Assembly (NCBI RefSeq): GCF_016909495.1
Contig: NZ_JAFBFW010000003.1
Span: 620,001-684,000 of the forward strand
Source of the DNA: Pantoea coffeiphila
GTDB taxonomy: Bacteria > Pseudomonadota > Gammaproteobacteria > Enterobacterales > Enterobacteriaceae
Direction: 5' to 3'
DNA: 64,000 nt
Numbering within the stretch: the first letter of the stretch is position 1; each line of letters begins with the position of its first letter. Under the pieces are notes generated by a model, which made no database searches, had not been told where the DNA came from, and saw only the letters and a list, made by a program, of their open reading frames with translations. This document shows, in pieces, positions 17,884-26,977 of this stretch. A program made the translations under genes and the position numbers.

Positions 17884-18306
17884 TTATTTTTTCACACTGG
17901 AGGAAAGGATTGACTTGATATCATCATGTTCTTGAGAATAAAAATTCTGTTGCTGGTAATAGTTATTTTCCACGTGACCGATCTGTCCATTTGGATCGAT
18001 TTCGTATAGCCAGCTTTTATCAATGGATAATGAATTATTTAATTCAGGATTACGTTTGTCCGCCTCTGATGCCAGCAGGTAGCGAGTATCAAAATTTTCC
18101 ACGTCCTGATTGAAGAATTTATATACCAGGGTTTCAATCACTGCATTAACGACCTGAGAACGCGTATCGTCGGTCAGCGCAGCCAGTTCATCCAGAATCG
18201 TCAGGTCAACTTTATTGATTTTTATATTTAATTTAGTTGGGGTGTTTTTAGTCTGGCCTAAAGATCCCTGACCAAAATGCTCTTCATTTATCGTAACGTT
18301 TTTCAT
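17884..18306 (-). CDS. Probable ribbon-helix-helix protein (antitoxin-like)
   Basis: A 140-residue protein. Residues 24-66 (KLNIKINKVDLTILDELAA, then TRSQVVNAVIETLVYKFF) fit a ribbon-helix-helix: a lysine-rich strand, a helix, a turn at TDDTRSQ and a second helix. Proteins of this design are usually autorepressors or antitoxins. The C-terminal tail is hydrophilic and Gln/Tyr-rich (NNYYQQQNFY), as in antitoxin tails that bind partners; that is inference. ATG 18306 is preferred; an in-frame ATG at 18330 also exists. It overlaps the end of the DUF4258 gene by 23 bases. Confidence 0.75.
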   Translation of the reverse strand: MKNVTINEEHFGQGSLGQTKNTPTKLNIKINKVDLTILDELAALTDDTRSQVVNAVIETLVYKFFNQDVENFDTRYLLASEADKRNPELNNSLSIDKSWLYEIDPNGQIGHVENNYYQQQNFYSQEHDDIKSILSSSVKK

Positions 18307-18586
18307 CGCTGTTTTTTCTCTTTTTAGCATCGAACGAATTATTATAGTAAGCAGTGATAAGCATCTCGTTCACTTCAACAACTGTGAGTCCACCTCGCCC
18401 TTTCAGTTTTTCAAGTTGCCGAAGAAGACCAGATAATGTGCCCATCATTGCGGTAATCGTTTTTTTATCCAGAATAACTTTCTCTCCATCGCCTGAATCT
18501 GAACCAAATTCAAGTGCGATATCAATTAAAGCCTGCTGAATACCTCTCTCATTCATTCGCTTGTAAGCATGTCGTGTCAGATTCAT
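18284..18586 (-). CDS. DUF4258 domain protein (possible toxin-like partner)
   Basis: A 100-residue basic protein and first gene of the four-gene operon. The N-terminal MNLTRHAYKRMNERGI is the hallmark of DUF4258, with a following hydrophobic helix ALIDIALEFG and a strand GEKVILDKK. DUF4258 proteins are small and often occur in mobile or toxin-antitoxin-like pairs; no enzymatic activity is established for this one. ATG 18586 has a GGAGG ribosome-binding site at 4 bases; the in-frame ATG at 18637 lies on top of the promoter and is rejected. Confidence 0.75.
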   Translation of the reverse strand: MNLTRHAYKRMNERGIQQALIDIALEFGSDSGDGEKVILDKKTITAMMGTLSGLLRQLEKLKGRGGLTVVEVNEMLITAYYNNSFDAKKRKNSDEKRYDK

Positions 18587-18608
18587 AGCGCCTCCAGATG
18601 ATGAAACG

Positions 18609-18656
18609 AGTATGAGGTCATTTGTTGCTTTCGTCAATAGTCTAATTTTGACTATT
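18609..18656 (-). promoter_or_regulatory. Promoter and operator of the four-gene accessory operon
   Basis: On the minus strand, TTGACG (complement of 18632-18637) and CATACT (complement of 18609-18614) are 17 bases apart, a good sigma-70 promoter. A perfect 7-bp inverted repeat, AATAGTC-N7-GACTATT at 18636-18656, touches the -35 element. It is well placed for autorepression, for instance by one of the ribbon-helix-helix proteins. Confidence 0.6.
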
Positions 18657-18716
18657 TTATAATGGCTGATTTTTTAGGACGGAATGGGGTAAGCGCTTCA
18701 CACGCGTTCCCCTGAA

Positions 18717-18812
18717 CATGCTAAAATAAAGGCATAATCTGGTGTGATATTTCGCTCACCAACCCCAAATCCCTTTCTCGTCGGGCCTAACGACGCGGCG
18801 GGGATTTTTTTT
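18717..18812 (+). promoter_or_regulatory. speB promoter candidate and leader terminator/attenuator
   Basis: TGCTAAAAT at 18719-18727 is an extended -10 element. About 40 bases further on, a two-part hairpin forms: AAATCCC (18767-18773) with GGGATTT (18801-18807), and inside it CGTCG (18779-18783) with CGACG (18791-18795). It is followed by a run of eight T residues. This is a terminator in form, yet it lies only about 50 bases before the speB ATG, so it could attenuate speB. A half-conserved CRP-like TGTGA begins at 18743. Confidence 0.5.
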
Positions 18813-18863
18813 CATCTGTAGCGAGCCGTCAGCGCTGGCTGAACAGTCAATTAAGGAGTCGTT

Positions 18864-19784
18864 ATGCACAACACTTTGGGTAATCAGTATGATAACTCTC
18901 TGGTTTCAAATGCATTTGGATTTATGCGTTTCCCGGTCAACTTCCAGCCGTACGACAGCGATGCCGAGTGGGTGATCACCGGCGTACCTTTTGATGCTGC
19001 GACTTCCGGCCGCCCGGGCAGCCGTCTGGGGCCGGGCGCTATCCGCCAGATTTCTACCAATCTGGCGTGGGAAGGATGCCGCTGGCCGTGGCAGTTCAAT
19101 CTGCGTGAGCGTCTTAACGTCATTGACTGCGGCGATCTGGTTTATGCCTTCGGTGATTCTCAGGACCTGAGCGATAAGCTGCAGGCGCATGCGGAAAAAC
19201 TGCTGGCGAACGGCAAGCGCATGCTGACCTTCGGCGGCGATCACTATATCTCGCTGCCGCTGCTGCGCGCGCACGCGAAAACCTTCGGTAAGATGGCGCT
19301 GGTGCACTTCGATGCCCACACCGATACCTATGACAACGGTCCAACCTTCGATCACGGCACCATGTTCCATACCGCGCCGAAAGAGGGCCTGATCTCGCCG
19401 GAGCATTCGGTGCAGATCGGTATTCGTACCGAGTTCGACAAGTCGCTGGGCTTTAATGTGCTGGATGCTGCACAGGTTAACGATCGCAGCGTGGACGATA
19501 TTCTTGCTCAGGTGAAACAGATCGTCGGCGATCTACCAATCTATCTGACCTTTGATATCGACTGCCTCGATCCGGCTCACGCGCCGGGTACCGGTACGCC
19601 GGTTATCGGTGGGCTGACCAGCGATAAAGCGACCAAACTGATCCGCGGCCTGCAGGGAATGAATATTGTGGGGATGGATCTGGTGGAAGTGGCACCGGGC
19701 TACGACCAGTCGGATATCACTGCTCTGGCAGCGGCAACGCTGGCGTTAGATATGCTGCACGTTCAGGCAGCTAACAAAGGCTAA
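18864..19784 (+). CDS. speB: Agmatinase
   Basis: A 306-residue binuclear manganese ureohydrolase that splits agmatine to putrescine and urea, completing the route begun by SpeA. Metal ligands are visible in [19 protein letters not shown] and [16 protein letters not shown]; the last two are arginase-family signatures. The length equals E. coli SpeB. AAGGAG lies 7 bases ahead of the ATG. In E. coli speB follows speA directly; here an accessory operon in the opposite orientation intervenes, so speB must rely on its own promoter. Confidence 0.97.
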   Translation: MHNTLGNQYDNSLVSNAFGFMRFPVNFQPYDSDAEWVITGVPFDAATSGRPGSRLGPGAIRQISTNLAWEGCRWPWQFNLRERLNVIDCGDLVYAFGDSQDLSDKLQAHAEKLLANGKRMLTFGGDHYISLPLLRAHAKTFGKMALVHFDAHTDTYDNGPTFDHGTMFHTAPKEGLISPEHSVQIGIRTEFDKSLGFNVLDAAQVNDRSVDDILAQVKQIVGDLPIYLTFDIDCLDPAHAPGTGTPVIGGLTSDKATKLIRGLQGMNIVGMDLVEVAPGYDQSDITALAAATLALDMLHVQAANKG

Positions 19785-19792
19785 GCCCGATA

Positions 19793-19831
19793 ACGACTGC
19801 CGCACAGTGGCGTACGGCAGTCGTCTTTTCT
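19793..19831 (+). terminator. speB terminator
   Basis: ACGACTGCCG (19793-19802) pairs perfectly with CGGCAGTCGT (19815-19824), followed by CTTTTCTT. It lies about 10 bases after the speB stop. Confidence 0.88.
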
Positions 19832-19859
19832 TCTGTCATTTAGCGATGAGATAAGATCG

Positions 19860-21131
19860 TTAAAACGCGCTAAACGGGTAATCAACGTATACGCGAACCT
19901 CGTTACCCCCGACGTTATAATCACTGGTGTTGCTGGATACCCGCAGTATGGAATAACGCAGGGTCAGCTTCAGGTCTTTCGCCGGGCCGTTTTGCACCTG
20001 ATACTGAATCTGGTTAAACCACTCGTGTTCCTTGCCGTTGCTGGTTTCTGCGGTTTTAATGTTATCCCCGCGAACGTAAGCGGTAGTCCAGCTCATCCCC
20101 GGCACGCCCACACCGGAAAAATCCAGCCCGTAAGAAGCTTGCCATGAACGCTCGCCTTCACCATTAAAATCCGACCAGTAGGAGTTGGACAGCCAGATAG
20201 TGTTACCGCCGTCGCCGGTGCCATCAGCATTGCGATAGCCGCCGTATTGATAACCGGTGCTGCCGCTGCTGTGCTGATAAGCCAGTTCGAAGGTTTGAAT
20301 ATCCCAGATGTAGCTCGCCGCCAGGCTCCAGATGGTGTTATTGCGGCCGGTATCGAGCCTGCGCGCATAGTCAGAATCAAGACGCGAGTTATAGCCGTTG
20401 AAGTCGAGGATCAGCTTTTGTTTATTGCTGAATGGCTGATTGTAGTTCATGCCGAGATACTGTTTTTTCAGCACGTCTTTGACATCGGAAGCATAGGCCG
20501 AGCCGCTGAATCGATCGCTGAACTGATAACTGGCACCGCCGAATGACAGGCTTTTCAGGCCGCTGTTGTGGCGATCGTCGCTTTTACGCTGCTCGTCCGT
20601 GAAATAACCGGCGTTAATCTCCAGCCCGGTTATTTCTTTCGAGGTCAACATCGCCCCGGTATAGGTTTCCAGCAGCAGGCGTGAATCATCGGCATACAGA
20701 ATCGGCAAAATGGGGTACTGATTACCGTAACTTAATACGGTGTTTGAGATGCGCATTTTGGCCGTTGCGCCAAATTTTGCCAGATCGTGTTTAGCGCGAC
20801 CGCCGTCGCTACCCTGTTTGAAGAAATCGATGCCGCTGGCGCCGCTGCGTCCACGGCCACCGTCAAGGCGTACGGCGTACTGCGCGATGCCGTCAACGCC
20901 GAAACCAATCAGCCCTTCGGTATAGCCTGAATGGAATTTAGTGATAGCACCCTGGCCCCATTCAGCTTTATCCTGCACGCCGTTGCGGTAATCGCGATCA
21001 ATATAAGCGTTACGTAATAGCAGGTCTAAATGGCTGTCGGCAATAAAACCTTTGCTGTCTGCTTGCTCACTGGCGAAGGCCGGTATTACGGCGCATAAAT
21101 TTAATGTAATTAATAATAGTTCTTTTTTCAC
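19860..21131 (-). CDS. OprD family outer membrane porin
   Basis: A 423-residue outer-membrane beta-barrel. Residues 1-21 are a signal peptide (KKELLLITLNLCAVIPAFAS). The mature N-terminus GFIADSHLDLLLRNAYIDRDYRN is typical of OprD/OccD/OccK porins, which take up amino acids, small acids and similar solutes. Alternating strands continue throughout, and the chain ends VRVYVDYPFSAF with a terminal phenylalanine, as required for barrel insertion. The substrate cannot be read from sequence. It is alone, convergent to speB, and absent from this position in E. coli. A 12-bp palindrome upstream may be an operator. Confidence 0.88.
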   Translation of the reverse strand: MKKELLLITLNLCAVIPAFASEQADSKGFIADSHLDLLLRNAYIDRDYRNGVQDKAEWGQGAITKFHSGYTEGLIGFGVDGIAQYAVRLDGGRGRSGASGIDFFKQGSDGGRAKHDLAKFGATAKMRISNTVLSYGNQYPILPILYADDSRLLLETYTGAMLTSKEITGLEINAGYFTDEQRKSDDRHNSGLKSLSFGGASYQFSDRFSGSAYASDVKDVLKKQYLGMNYNQPFSNKQKLILDFNGYNSRLDSDYARRLDTGRNNTIWSLAASYIWDIQTFELAYQHSSGSTGYQYGGYRNADGTGDGGNTIWLSNSYWSDFNGEGERSWQASYGLDFSGVGVPGMSWTTAYVRGDNIKTAETSNGKEHEWFNQIQYQVQNGPAKDLKLTLRYSILRVSSNTSDYNVGGNEVRVYVDYPFSAF

Positions 21132-21202
21132 TGGCGTTATTTCTCTGGCTGAAGAAAAGGAAATATAAACGTTACCGTGGTGGTATTTACCATGGCGTTA
21201 AG

Positions 21203-21214
21203 CGATTGCAATCG
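21203..21214. promoter_or_regulatory. 12-bp palindrome upstream of porin gene
   Basis: CGATTGCAATCG is a perfect palindrome flanked by TTAA on both sides, centred 77 bases before the porin start codon. Its form resembles operators of LacI-type regulators, but no cognate regulator is present in the window. Confidence 0.35.
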
Positions 21215-21619
21215 TTAAATACCTATTAGGCCCAGGCTCAGGTCGCTATGCAAGGACTTTGTAGTCGGATTGCCTGCAATGTTTGATTTGATCTTTCCTG
21301 AGGCAGGAATAATAAAACGCATAAATGGATGAGTTATGATTTTTTATAATTTCTGGCGGAGATGAATCTGTCGGGTAGTCTGGATTGTAATTTAAATAAT
21401 TAACAGGTCGTGCGATTTAGTCGGCAAATTATGCTTTGTTAATATTTTTATTAAATTTATAAGCTATGTTTGCTATTAATCGAATTATCTTCAACGTTTT
21501 TTCAATGCGTGGGCAGTCAGCCTGAGTTTGCTGCTCATTGTCCCGTCGGCGAATAGTAGATTTTTGCGAAATGGTCATGCGGGCTTTCTGCCTGGAGTGA
21601 CGGTCAGCCCGCTTTAAAT
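21215..21619. other. Spacer between porin gene and loiP
   Basis: AT-rich, mostly low-complexity sequence with no open frame of interest. It may hold the porin promoter on the minus strand and the end of the loiP transcript. No repeat or RNA gene is recognised. Confidence 0.5.
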
Positions 21620-22378
21620 TTATTTGATCCCGTCTGCCGCCATCCGCTCGCGGATATGTTGCGCGCGTGCTTCAGAGGCAGGGTGATCGTCAAACATTGA
21701 ACTCTGGCGGCCGGCTTCCAGTTTCGCCAGTTTTTCAAAGCTGGTGGCCAGTCCTGCCGGGTTGATGTTGCGCTTGCGCAGCAGATCGTAGGAATAATCA
21801 TCCGCTTCAGACTCCTGGCGCTGTGAGAACTGTGAATTCACCAGTTTCTCCCCAATATCACCAAGCTGCGACTGGGAAAGTGAAGCGGCAATGCCACCGG
21901 CAGACGCGGCAGCGGTGCGTGCAGCGGTCGTCGCGTAGGCCACCTGCATGGCTTTGCGCGAGTGGCCTAATGCAACGTGGCCCATTTCGTGGCCCAGCAC
22001 CGCCTCAACTTCATTGTCGGTCATCATATCCATCAGGCCGCTGTATACACGAATACAGCCGTTAGCCATCGCCCACGCATTGACGTCTTTAGTGAGGTAA
22101 ACCTTATAGTTAGCCGGCGTGCCGTTGATGTTATCGCCCAGTGCGGCAGAAATTTTGTTCAATCGCTTGGTATAGGTGCTGTTGGCATCGGCGATTTGCG
22201 TGCTGCTGTCCATCTGCTGGCAGGATTTTTCACTGAGCTCTTTTACCTGCGCATCGCTCAGCGTGGCAGCCTGGAAAGCCTGTGCGCCGGACTGCATCAG
22301 TCCATTGCTGTCGAAGTTCTGACAGCCTGAAACAAGGGTTGCCAGCGCCAGCGCGGCAAAAGAAATGCGTTTCTTCAT
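21620..22378 (-). CDS. loiP: M48 family metalloprotease lipoprotein LoiP
   Basis: A 252-residue zinc metalloprotease anchored in the outer membrane. The lipobox LVSGC puts the lipidated cysteine at residue 19. The zinc motif HExxH is GHEMGHVALGH, and the third ligand is in the downstream QESEADDYSYDLL. In E. coli LoiP cleaves between phenylalanines and is induced at low osmolarity; this is family knowledge. A C-terminal DDHPASEARAQHI segment is typical of M48 proteases. It is divergent from tktA. Confidence 0.93.
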   Translation of the reverse strand: MKKRISFAALALATLVSGCQNFDSNGLMQSGAQAFQAATLSDAQVKELSEKSCQQMDSSTQIADANSTYTKRLNKISAALGDNINGTPANYKVYLTKDVNAWAMANGCIRVYSGLMDMMTDNEVEAVLGHEMGHVALGHSRKAMQVAYATTAARTAAASAGGIAASLSQSQLGDIGEKLVNSQFSQRQESEADDYSYDLLRKRNINPAGLATSFEKLAKLEAGRQSSMFDDHPASEARAQHIRERMAADGIK

Positions 22379-22667
22379 TCCGTTTTATCCATTAGTGGTA
22401 ACAAGGTAATTAAATCATAAGGTTAGCGGATGAAAGAGAGATGAAAGATCCGCCAGATAGTTGAGTTATAGTCTTTGCTGTCGTCTTTGCCTAGTCGGGA
22501 GATTCCCAAAGTGCAACTTATGTGATTATTTTTACATCCTGCGCCATGTACATGTTACCCATATTTCATGTACATTGATGGGCGACTTTCCTTCGGCTTT
22601 GCCTGATAACTCATTAATTACAATAGGTTAAGTACGGCGAAGCGTTAAATCCGACCTGGAGTAGAAA

Positions 22668-24659
22668 ATGTCTTCTCGTAAAGAGCTTGCCAACGCCATT
22701 CGCGCATTGAGTATGGATGCGGTTCAGAAAGCTAAATCCGGCCACCCGGGTGCCCCAATGGGTATGGCTGATATCGCTGAAGTGCTGTGGCGCGATTTCC
22801 TGAACCACAACCCGACTAACCCGCTGTGGGCCGATCGTGACCGCTTCGTGCTGTCCAACGGCCATGGTTCAATGCTGATTTACAGCCTGCTGCACCTCAC
22901 AGGCTACGATCTGCCAATTGGCGAACTGGCTAACTTCCGTCAGCTGCATTCCAAAACCCCAGGTCACCCAGAGTACGGCTACACTGCAGGCGTAGAAACC
23001 ACCACCGGTCCTCTGGGCCAGGGTATCGCTAACGCCGTTGGTTTTGCGATTGCCGAGCGCACGCTGGCCGCACAGTTTAACCGTCCTGGCCATGACATCG
23101 TTGACCATAACACCTACGTGTTCATGGGTGATGGCTGCATGATGGAAGGTATCTCCCACGAAGTGTGCTCGCTGGCGGGTACCCTGAAGCTGGGCAAACT
23201 GGTGGCGTTCTACGATGACAACGGCATCTCTATCGATGGCCATATCGAAGGCTGGTTCACCGACGATACCGCGAAGCGCTTTGAGTCTTACGGTTGGCAT
23301 GTGGTGCGCGGCATCGACGGCCACGACGCTGAAGCGATCAAAAAAGCAGTTGAAGAAGCCAAAGCAGTGACCGACAAGCCTTCACTGCTGATGTGCAAAA
23401 CCATCATTGGCTTCGGTTCACCGAACAAAGCCGGTACTCACGATTCCCACGGCGCGCCGCTGGGCGATGCTGAAATCGAACTGACCCGCAAGCAGCTGGG
23501 CTGGACCCACGCACCGTTCGAAATTCCACAGGACATCTACGCTCAGTGGGATGCGAAAGAAGCAGGCCAGGCGAAAGAATCCGCGTGGGATGAGAAGTTT
23601 GCCGCCTACGCGAAAGCCTTCCCTGAGCTGGCAGCCGAGTTCAAACGCCGCGTAAGCAACGAGCTGCCGGCTAACTGGGCAGAAGAGTCGCAGAAATTTG
23701 TTGAACAGCTGCAGGCTAACCCGGCGAAAATCGCCAGCCGTAAAGCGTCTCAGAATGCGATCGAAGCGTTCGGCAAACTGCTGCCGGAATACCTGGGCGG
23801 CTCCGCTGACCTGGCGCCAAGCAACCTGACCATGTGGTCCGGTTCTAAACCAATCAACGAAGATGCAGCGGGTAACTACATCCATTACGGCGTGCGCGAA
23901 TTCGGTATGACCGCGATCGCTAACGGTATCACCCTGCACGGTGGTTTCCTGCCTTACACCGCTACCTTCCTGATGTTTGTGGAATACGCGCGTAACGCAG
24001 TGCGTATGGCGGCACTGATGAAAATCCGTCAGGTGCTGGTCTACACCCACGACTCTATCGGTCTGGGCGAAGATGGCCCAACTCACCAGCCTGTTGAGCA
24101 GCTGGCCAGCCTGCGCGTTACGCCAAACGTCAGCGCATGGCGTCCATGTGACCAGGTTGAATCAGCAGTGGCCTGGAAATACGGTATCGAGCGTCACGAC
24201 GGTCCTACCGCACTGATCCTGTCCCGTCAGAACCTGGCACAGCAGGAGCGTACGCCTGAGCAGCTGGCTAACATCGCTCGCGGTGGTTACGTGCTGAAAG
24301 ACAGCGCGGGCACGCCTGATGTGATCCTGATTGCGACCGGTTCAGAAGTTGAGCTGGCGGTTGGCGCGTTCGACAAACTGACTGCGGAAGGCCACAAGGT
24401 TCGCGTGGTGTCTATGCCGTCTACCGACGCCTTCGACAAGCAGGATGAAGCCTACCGTGAATCCGTGCTGCCGAAAGCGGTTAGCGCTCGCGTGGCCATT
24501 GAAGCGGGTATCGCGGACTACTGGTTCAAATACACCGGTCTGAACGGCGCTATCGTTGGCATGACCAGCTTCGGTGAATCTGCACCGGCTGAGCAGCTGT
24601 TCGATCTGTTTGGCTTCACCGTTGATAACGTGGTCGCTAAAGCGAAAGGCCTGCTGTAA
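22668..24659 (+). CDS. tktA: Transketolase
   Basis: A 663-residue thiamine-diphosphate enzyme of the non-oxidative pentose phosphate pathway, exchanging two-carbon units between ketoses and aldoses. Motifs: [12 protein letters not shown] near residue 25, the thiamine-binding [12 protein letters not shown] followed by FYDDN near residue 185, and in the pyrimidine domain [17 protein letters not shown]. Codon choice looks strongly biased, as in highly expressed genes. It is followed by a strong terminator and has a 290-base spacer to loiP containing two CATGTACAT copies (22545 and 22567). Confidence 0.97.
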   Translation: MSSRKELANAIRALSMDAVQKAKSGHPGAPMGMADIAEVLWRDFLNHNPTNPLWADRDRFVLSNGHGSMLIYSLLHLTGYDLPIGELANFRQLHSKTPGHPEYGYTAGVETTTGPLGQGIANAVGFAIAERTLAAQFNRPGHDIVDHNTYVFMGDGCMMEGISHEVCSLAGTLKLGKLVAFYDDNGISIDGHIEGWFTDDTAKRFESYGWHVVRGIDGHDAEAIKKAVEEAKAVTDKPSLLMCKTIIGFGSPNKAGTHDSHGAPLGDAEIELTRKQLGWTHAPFEIPQDIYAQWDAKEAGQAKESAWDEKFAAYAKAFPELAAEFKRRVSNELPANWAEESQKFVEQLQANPAKIASRKASQNAIEAFGKLLPEYLGGSADLAPSNLTMWSGSKPINEDAAGNYIHYGVREFGMTAIANGITLHGGFLPYTATFLMFVEYARNAVRMAALMKIRQVLVYTHDSIGLGEDGPTHQPVEQLASLRVTPNVSAWRPCDQVESAVAWKYGIERHDGPTALILSRQNLAQQERTPEQLANIARGGYVLKDSAGTPDVILIATGSEVELAVGAFDKLTAEGHKVRVVSMPSTDAFDKQDEAYRESVLPKAVSARVAIEAGIADYWFKYTGLNGAIVGMTSFGESAPAEQLFDLFGFTVDNVVAKAKGLL

Positions 24660-24699
24660 TCCATCGCAACCGGCTCTTAACCGGGCTGGTTTACCGATA

Positions 24700-24726
24700 A
24701 AGCACCGCTTAGCGGTGCTTTTTTTT
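24700..24726 (+). terminator. tktA terminator
   Basis: AGCACCGCT and AGCGGTGCT form a 9-bp stem followed by an uninterrupted T run. It ends 12 bases before the stop of the convergent sulfatase gene. Confidence 0.92.
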
Positions 24727-24737
24727 CGGCCAGACGG

Positions 24738-26597
24738 TCAGTCCTGAATCATCTTCTCAAAATGCGCGCTATCCAGATGCCAGCTGTGTGCCTGGCTGTC
24801 GGGAAGGAAGCTGCCGTCATCCTCTCCAATCTCCTGGCGATACCTGGCGTTGAGCTTTTGGTTCATGGCCATAATCAGGTCGCGATGCTGTTCGGGTTCG
24901 CGGGCCAGATTATTCATCTCCTGCGGATCGCTGCCGAGATCGTAAAGCTCCAGATCGTTCATCGCCAGCAGCTGTTCCCAATTCTCCGGCATGTTGTGCT
25001 GGCGCAGTGAATAGTAGCGGGCAAATTTATAACGGCCATCAAACAGCATGCGTACGCCGCTGCGTCGGTGATAGTCCGGTGCAAGTCGCTGAATCTGTTT
25101 CTGCTTTTCGGCGGTGTTCAGGTTGGGATTATCCCGCACATCAAAGACTTTCCGCAGGTAGTTATCGTCGATGTACAGCATCATATCGTAGCAATAGAGG
25201 CTGGCGTCACGGATCTGGTGCAGGCTGGCCTGCTCAGGATCTTTGATTAACGCGCTAAAATCTTTACCTTTTCGGTCGTGCAGCAGCGGGGCGATCTGCT
25301 CTGCGGGCTTCCCGGTCAGGCCGAGTAGGGTTGGCGTCAGATCCAGGTGGCTGGTCAGTGCGTTGCAGACCTTTCCTCCGGGATAGGCGGGATGACTGAT
25401 AATCATCGGCACCTGTACCTGCTGCTGGTAAACGCAGGTTCCCTTGCCGTGCATTTGGTGAAATCCCTGTAACTCGCCGTGATCGGAAGTCATCACCACA
25501 ATGGTTTTTTCCGTCAGGCCGAGCGCATCCAGCTCGTTCAGCAGGGCGACGACATGGGTATCGTTATCGCGGATACAGTTAAAATAGTAATCCTGCAGCT
25601 TGCGCCAGCGGCGATCCTCGTCAGGAAACTGCCCAACCAGCATGGCCCGTGCCTGCTGATAGTTCAGCTGCGCGGCCGGCCTGCCCGATTGCTCAAACGG
25701 CTGATGACGGCTGGCGGGCAGAGGCACCCGATCCCAGCGCGCAGCATACAGCGCATTTTCCGGCGGCTGGCTGGGGCTCATTGGCTGGTTTTCGTTTAGC
25801 TTCGAGTGCCACTGAATACGTTCTCCCGGCGCATCGGTATCGATAAACATCACATCGTGCGGATTCACGAGGTTCACCGCCAGCAGCCACGGTCGCTGGC
25901 TATCGCTCATATTTCTTCCTTTACTGCGCAGCCAGCTGACGGACTGCGCCAGGGTCAGTGAGTCGTAGACGTATCCCCCTTTGCGCAGGCCAATTAAATC
26001 GCCAATGCCGGAGTAGTCCTGAAAGCCATATTGCTGCATATCCTGATGCAGCGGGGCATGGTCAATATCGTCAATGTCTTTGGATGGTACATCTTTTAGC
26101 GACAGTTCCAGCGGGCGGGAGAGGTGCCATTTTCCTTTGTAGGCGGCGTAATAGCCGAGTTTATCGATCATGCTGGCCACGGTACCCAGTTTGGGATCGA
26201 GGCTCCACGGCATCCAGGGGAGCCCTACATTATCGAACATGCGGGTTTGTGGCATATGCAGGCCGGTATACATGACCGAACGCGATGAGGTACACACACA
26301 GCTGTTGATGTAGTGGCGGGCAAACGTTGTCCCCGTTTTCATCAGGCGTTCACGGCCAGGAACGGGAAAAGGGTAGTGCTCGAAGTAGCGCTCCTGATCG
26401 GAAGTAATCAGCAGAATATTGTAGCCATCAGGCAACTTTTCCGGTGCGGTAAACGGCGGATGAGCGGCCGCTGACTCGTTTTGTGCCGTGGGGGAGGCGA
26501 GGGCCGATGGAATCAAATGGCTGGTGGCGATTGCCCCGGCTCCTTTCAGCAATGTACGGCGTGAAATTCCGTCTTTATCTGAAACGTTGTCCGGCAT
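24738..26597 (-). CDS. Tat-exported sulfatase family hydrolase
   Basis: A 619-residue enzyme of the alkaline phosphatase/sulfatase superfamily. Residues 12-19 (SRRTLLKG) followed by a weakly hydrophobic stretch form a twin-arginine signal, so it is probably exported folded. Metal ligands begin at SDQE (residues 66-69); C102-T-S-S-R106 is the site that would be converted to formylglycine; SDHGE and a nearby HGKG complete the site. Position three of the motif is Ser rather than the usual Pro or Ala. The substrate (an aryl or choline sulfate, or a phosphonate ester) is unknown. No maturase is adjacent. Not found at this locus in E. coli. Confidence 0.85.
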   Translation of the reverse strand: MPDNVSDKDGISRRTLLKGAGAIATSHLIPSALASPTAQNESAAAHPPFTAPEKLPDGYNILLITSDQERYFEHYPFPVPGRERLMKTGTTFARHYINSCVCTSSRSVMYTGLHMPQTRMFDNVGLPWMPWSLDPKLGTVASMIDKLGYYAAYKGKWHLSRPLELSLKDVPSKDIDDIDHAPLHQDMQQYGFQDYSGIGDLIGLRKGGYVYDSLTLAQSVSWLRSKGRNMSDSQRPWLLAVNLVNPHDVMFIDTDAPGERIQWHSKLNENQPMSPSQPPENALYAARWDRVPLPASRHQPFEQSGRPAAQLNYQQARAMLVGQFPDEDRRWRKLQDYYFNCIRDNDTHVVALLNELDALGLTEKTIVVMTSDHGELQGFHQMHGKGTCVYQQQVQVPMIISHPAYPGGKVCNALTSHLDLTPTLLGLTGKPAEQIAPLLHDRKGKDFSALIKDPEQASLHQIRDASLYCYDMMLYIDDNYLRKVFDVRDNPNLNTAEKQKQIQRLAPDYHRRSGVRMLFDGRYKFARYYSLRQHNMPENWEQLLAMNDLELYDLGSDPQEMNNLAREPEQHRDLIMAMNQKLNARYRQEIGEDDGSFLPDSQAHSWHLDSAHFEKMIQD

Positions 26598-26977
26598 GGT
26601 GATCTCCCTTCTTATTGTGGTGTTATTAGAAAGTGAAATCCCAGATTAAGCGCATTATCGGGAGGCGGTTTACATAAAGTGGTATTCGTCTAAAATTTCA
26701 TCGTGATGCGCGATTGGCCGGATAAATATGCGTCAAAAGGTGCCGTTTTTTACGTAATTTTGTGACGCAGATCGAAAGTTAAGCGCGGTAATTGATCGTA
26801 GTCATTCCTATTATTCCTCTCTTCTATTATTCTAGCTGAAGCGTTTCAGTTTGATTGTCACCGCCGATGCAACCGCAGGTTTGCCGCGGGGGCGGCGCAA
26901 GAATTTCCTGTACAAATCGCGGCGTCTGGCTCAGGCTAATCGTCCGATTTCATAGAGAATTCTGATGCAGGAGTAAT
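26598..26977. other. Divergent spacer, sulfatase / epd
   Basis: A 380-base spacer that must hold both promoters. It contains the Cra site described separately and a half-CRP-like TGTGACGCAGATCG near 26761. No coding frame or RNA gene is seen. Confidence 0.5.
26836..26849. promoter_or_regulatory. Cra (FruR) site upstream of epd-pgk-fbaA
   Basis: CTGAAGCGTTTCAG is a perfect palindrome matching the Cra consensus (TGAA-N-CG-N-TTCA) in both halves. It lies about 135 bases ahead of epd. Cra control of the E. coli epd-pgk operon is established, so this placement supports the site. Confidence 0.7.
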
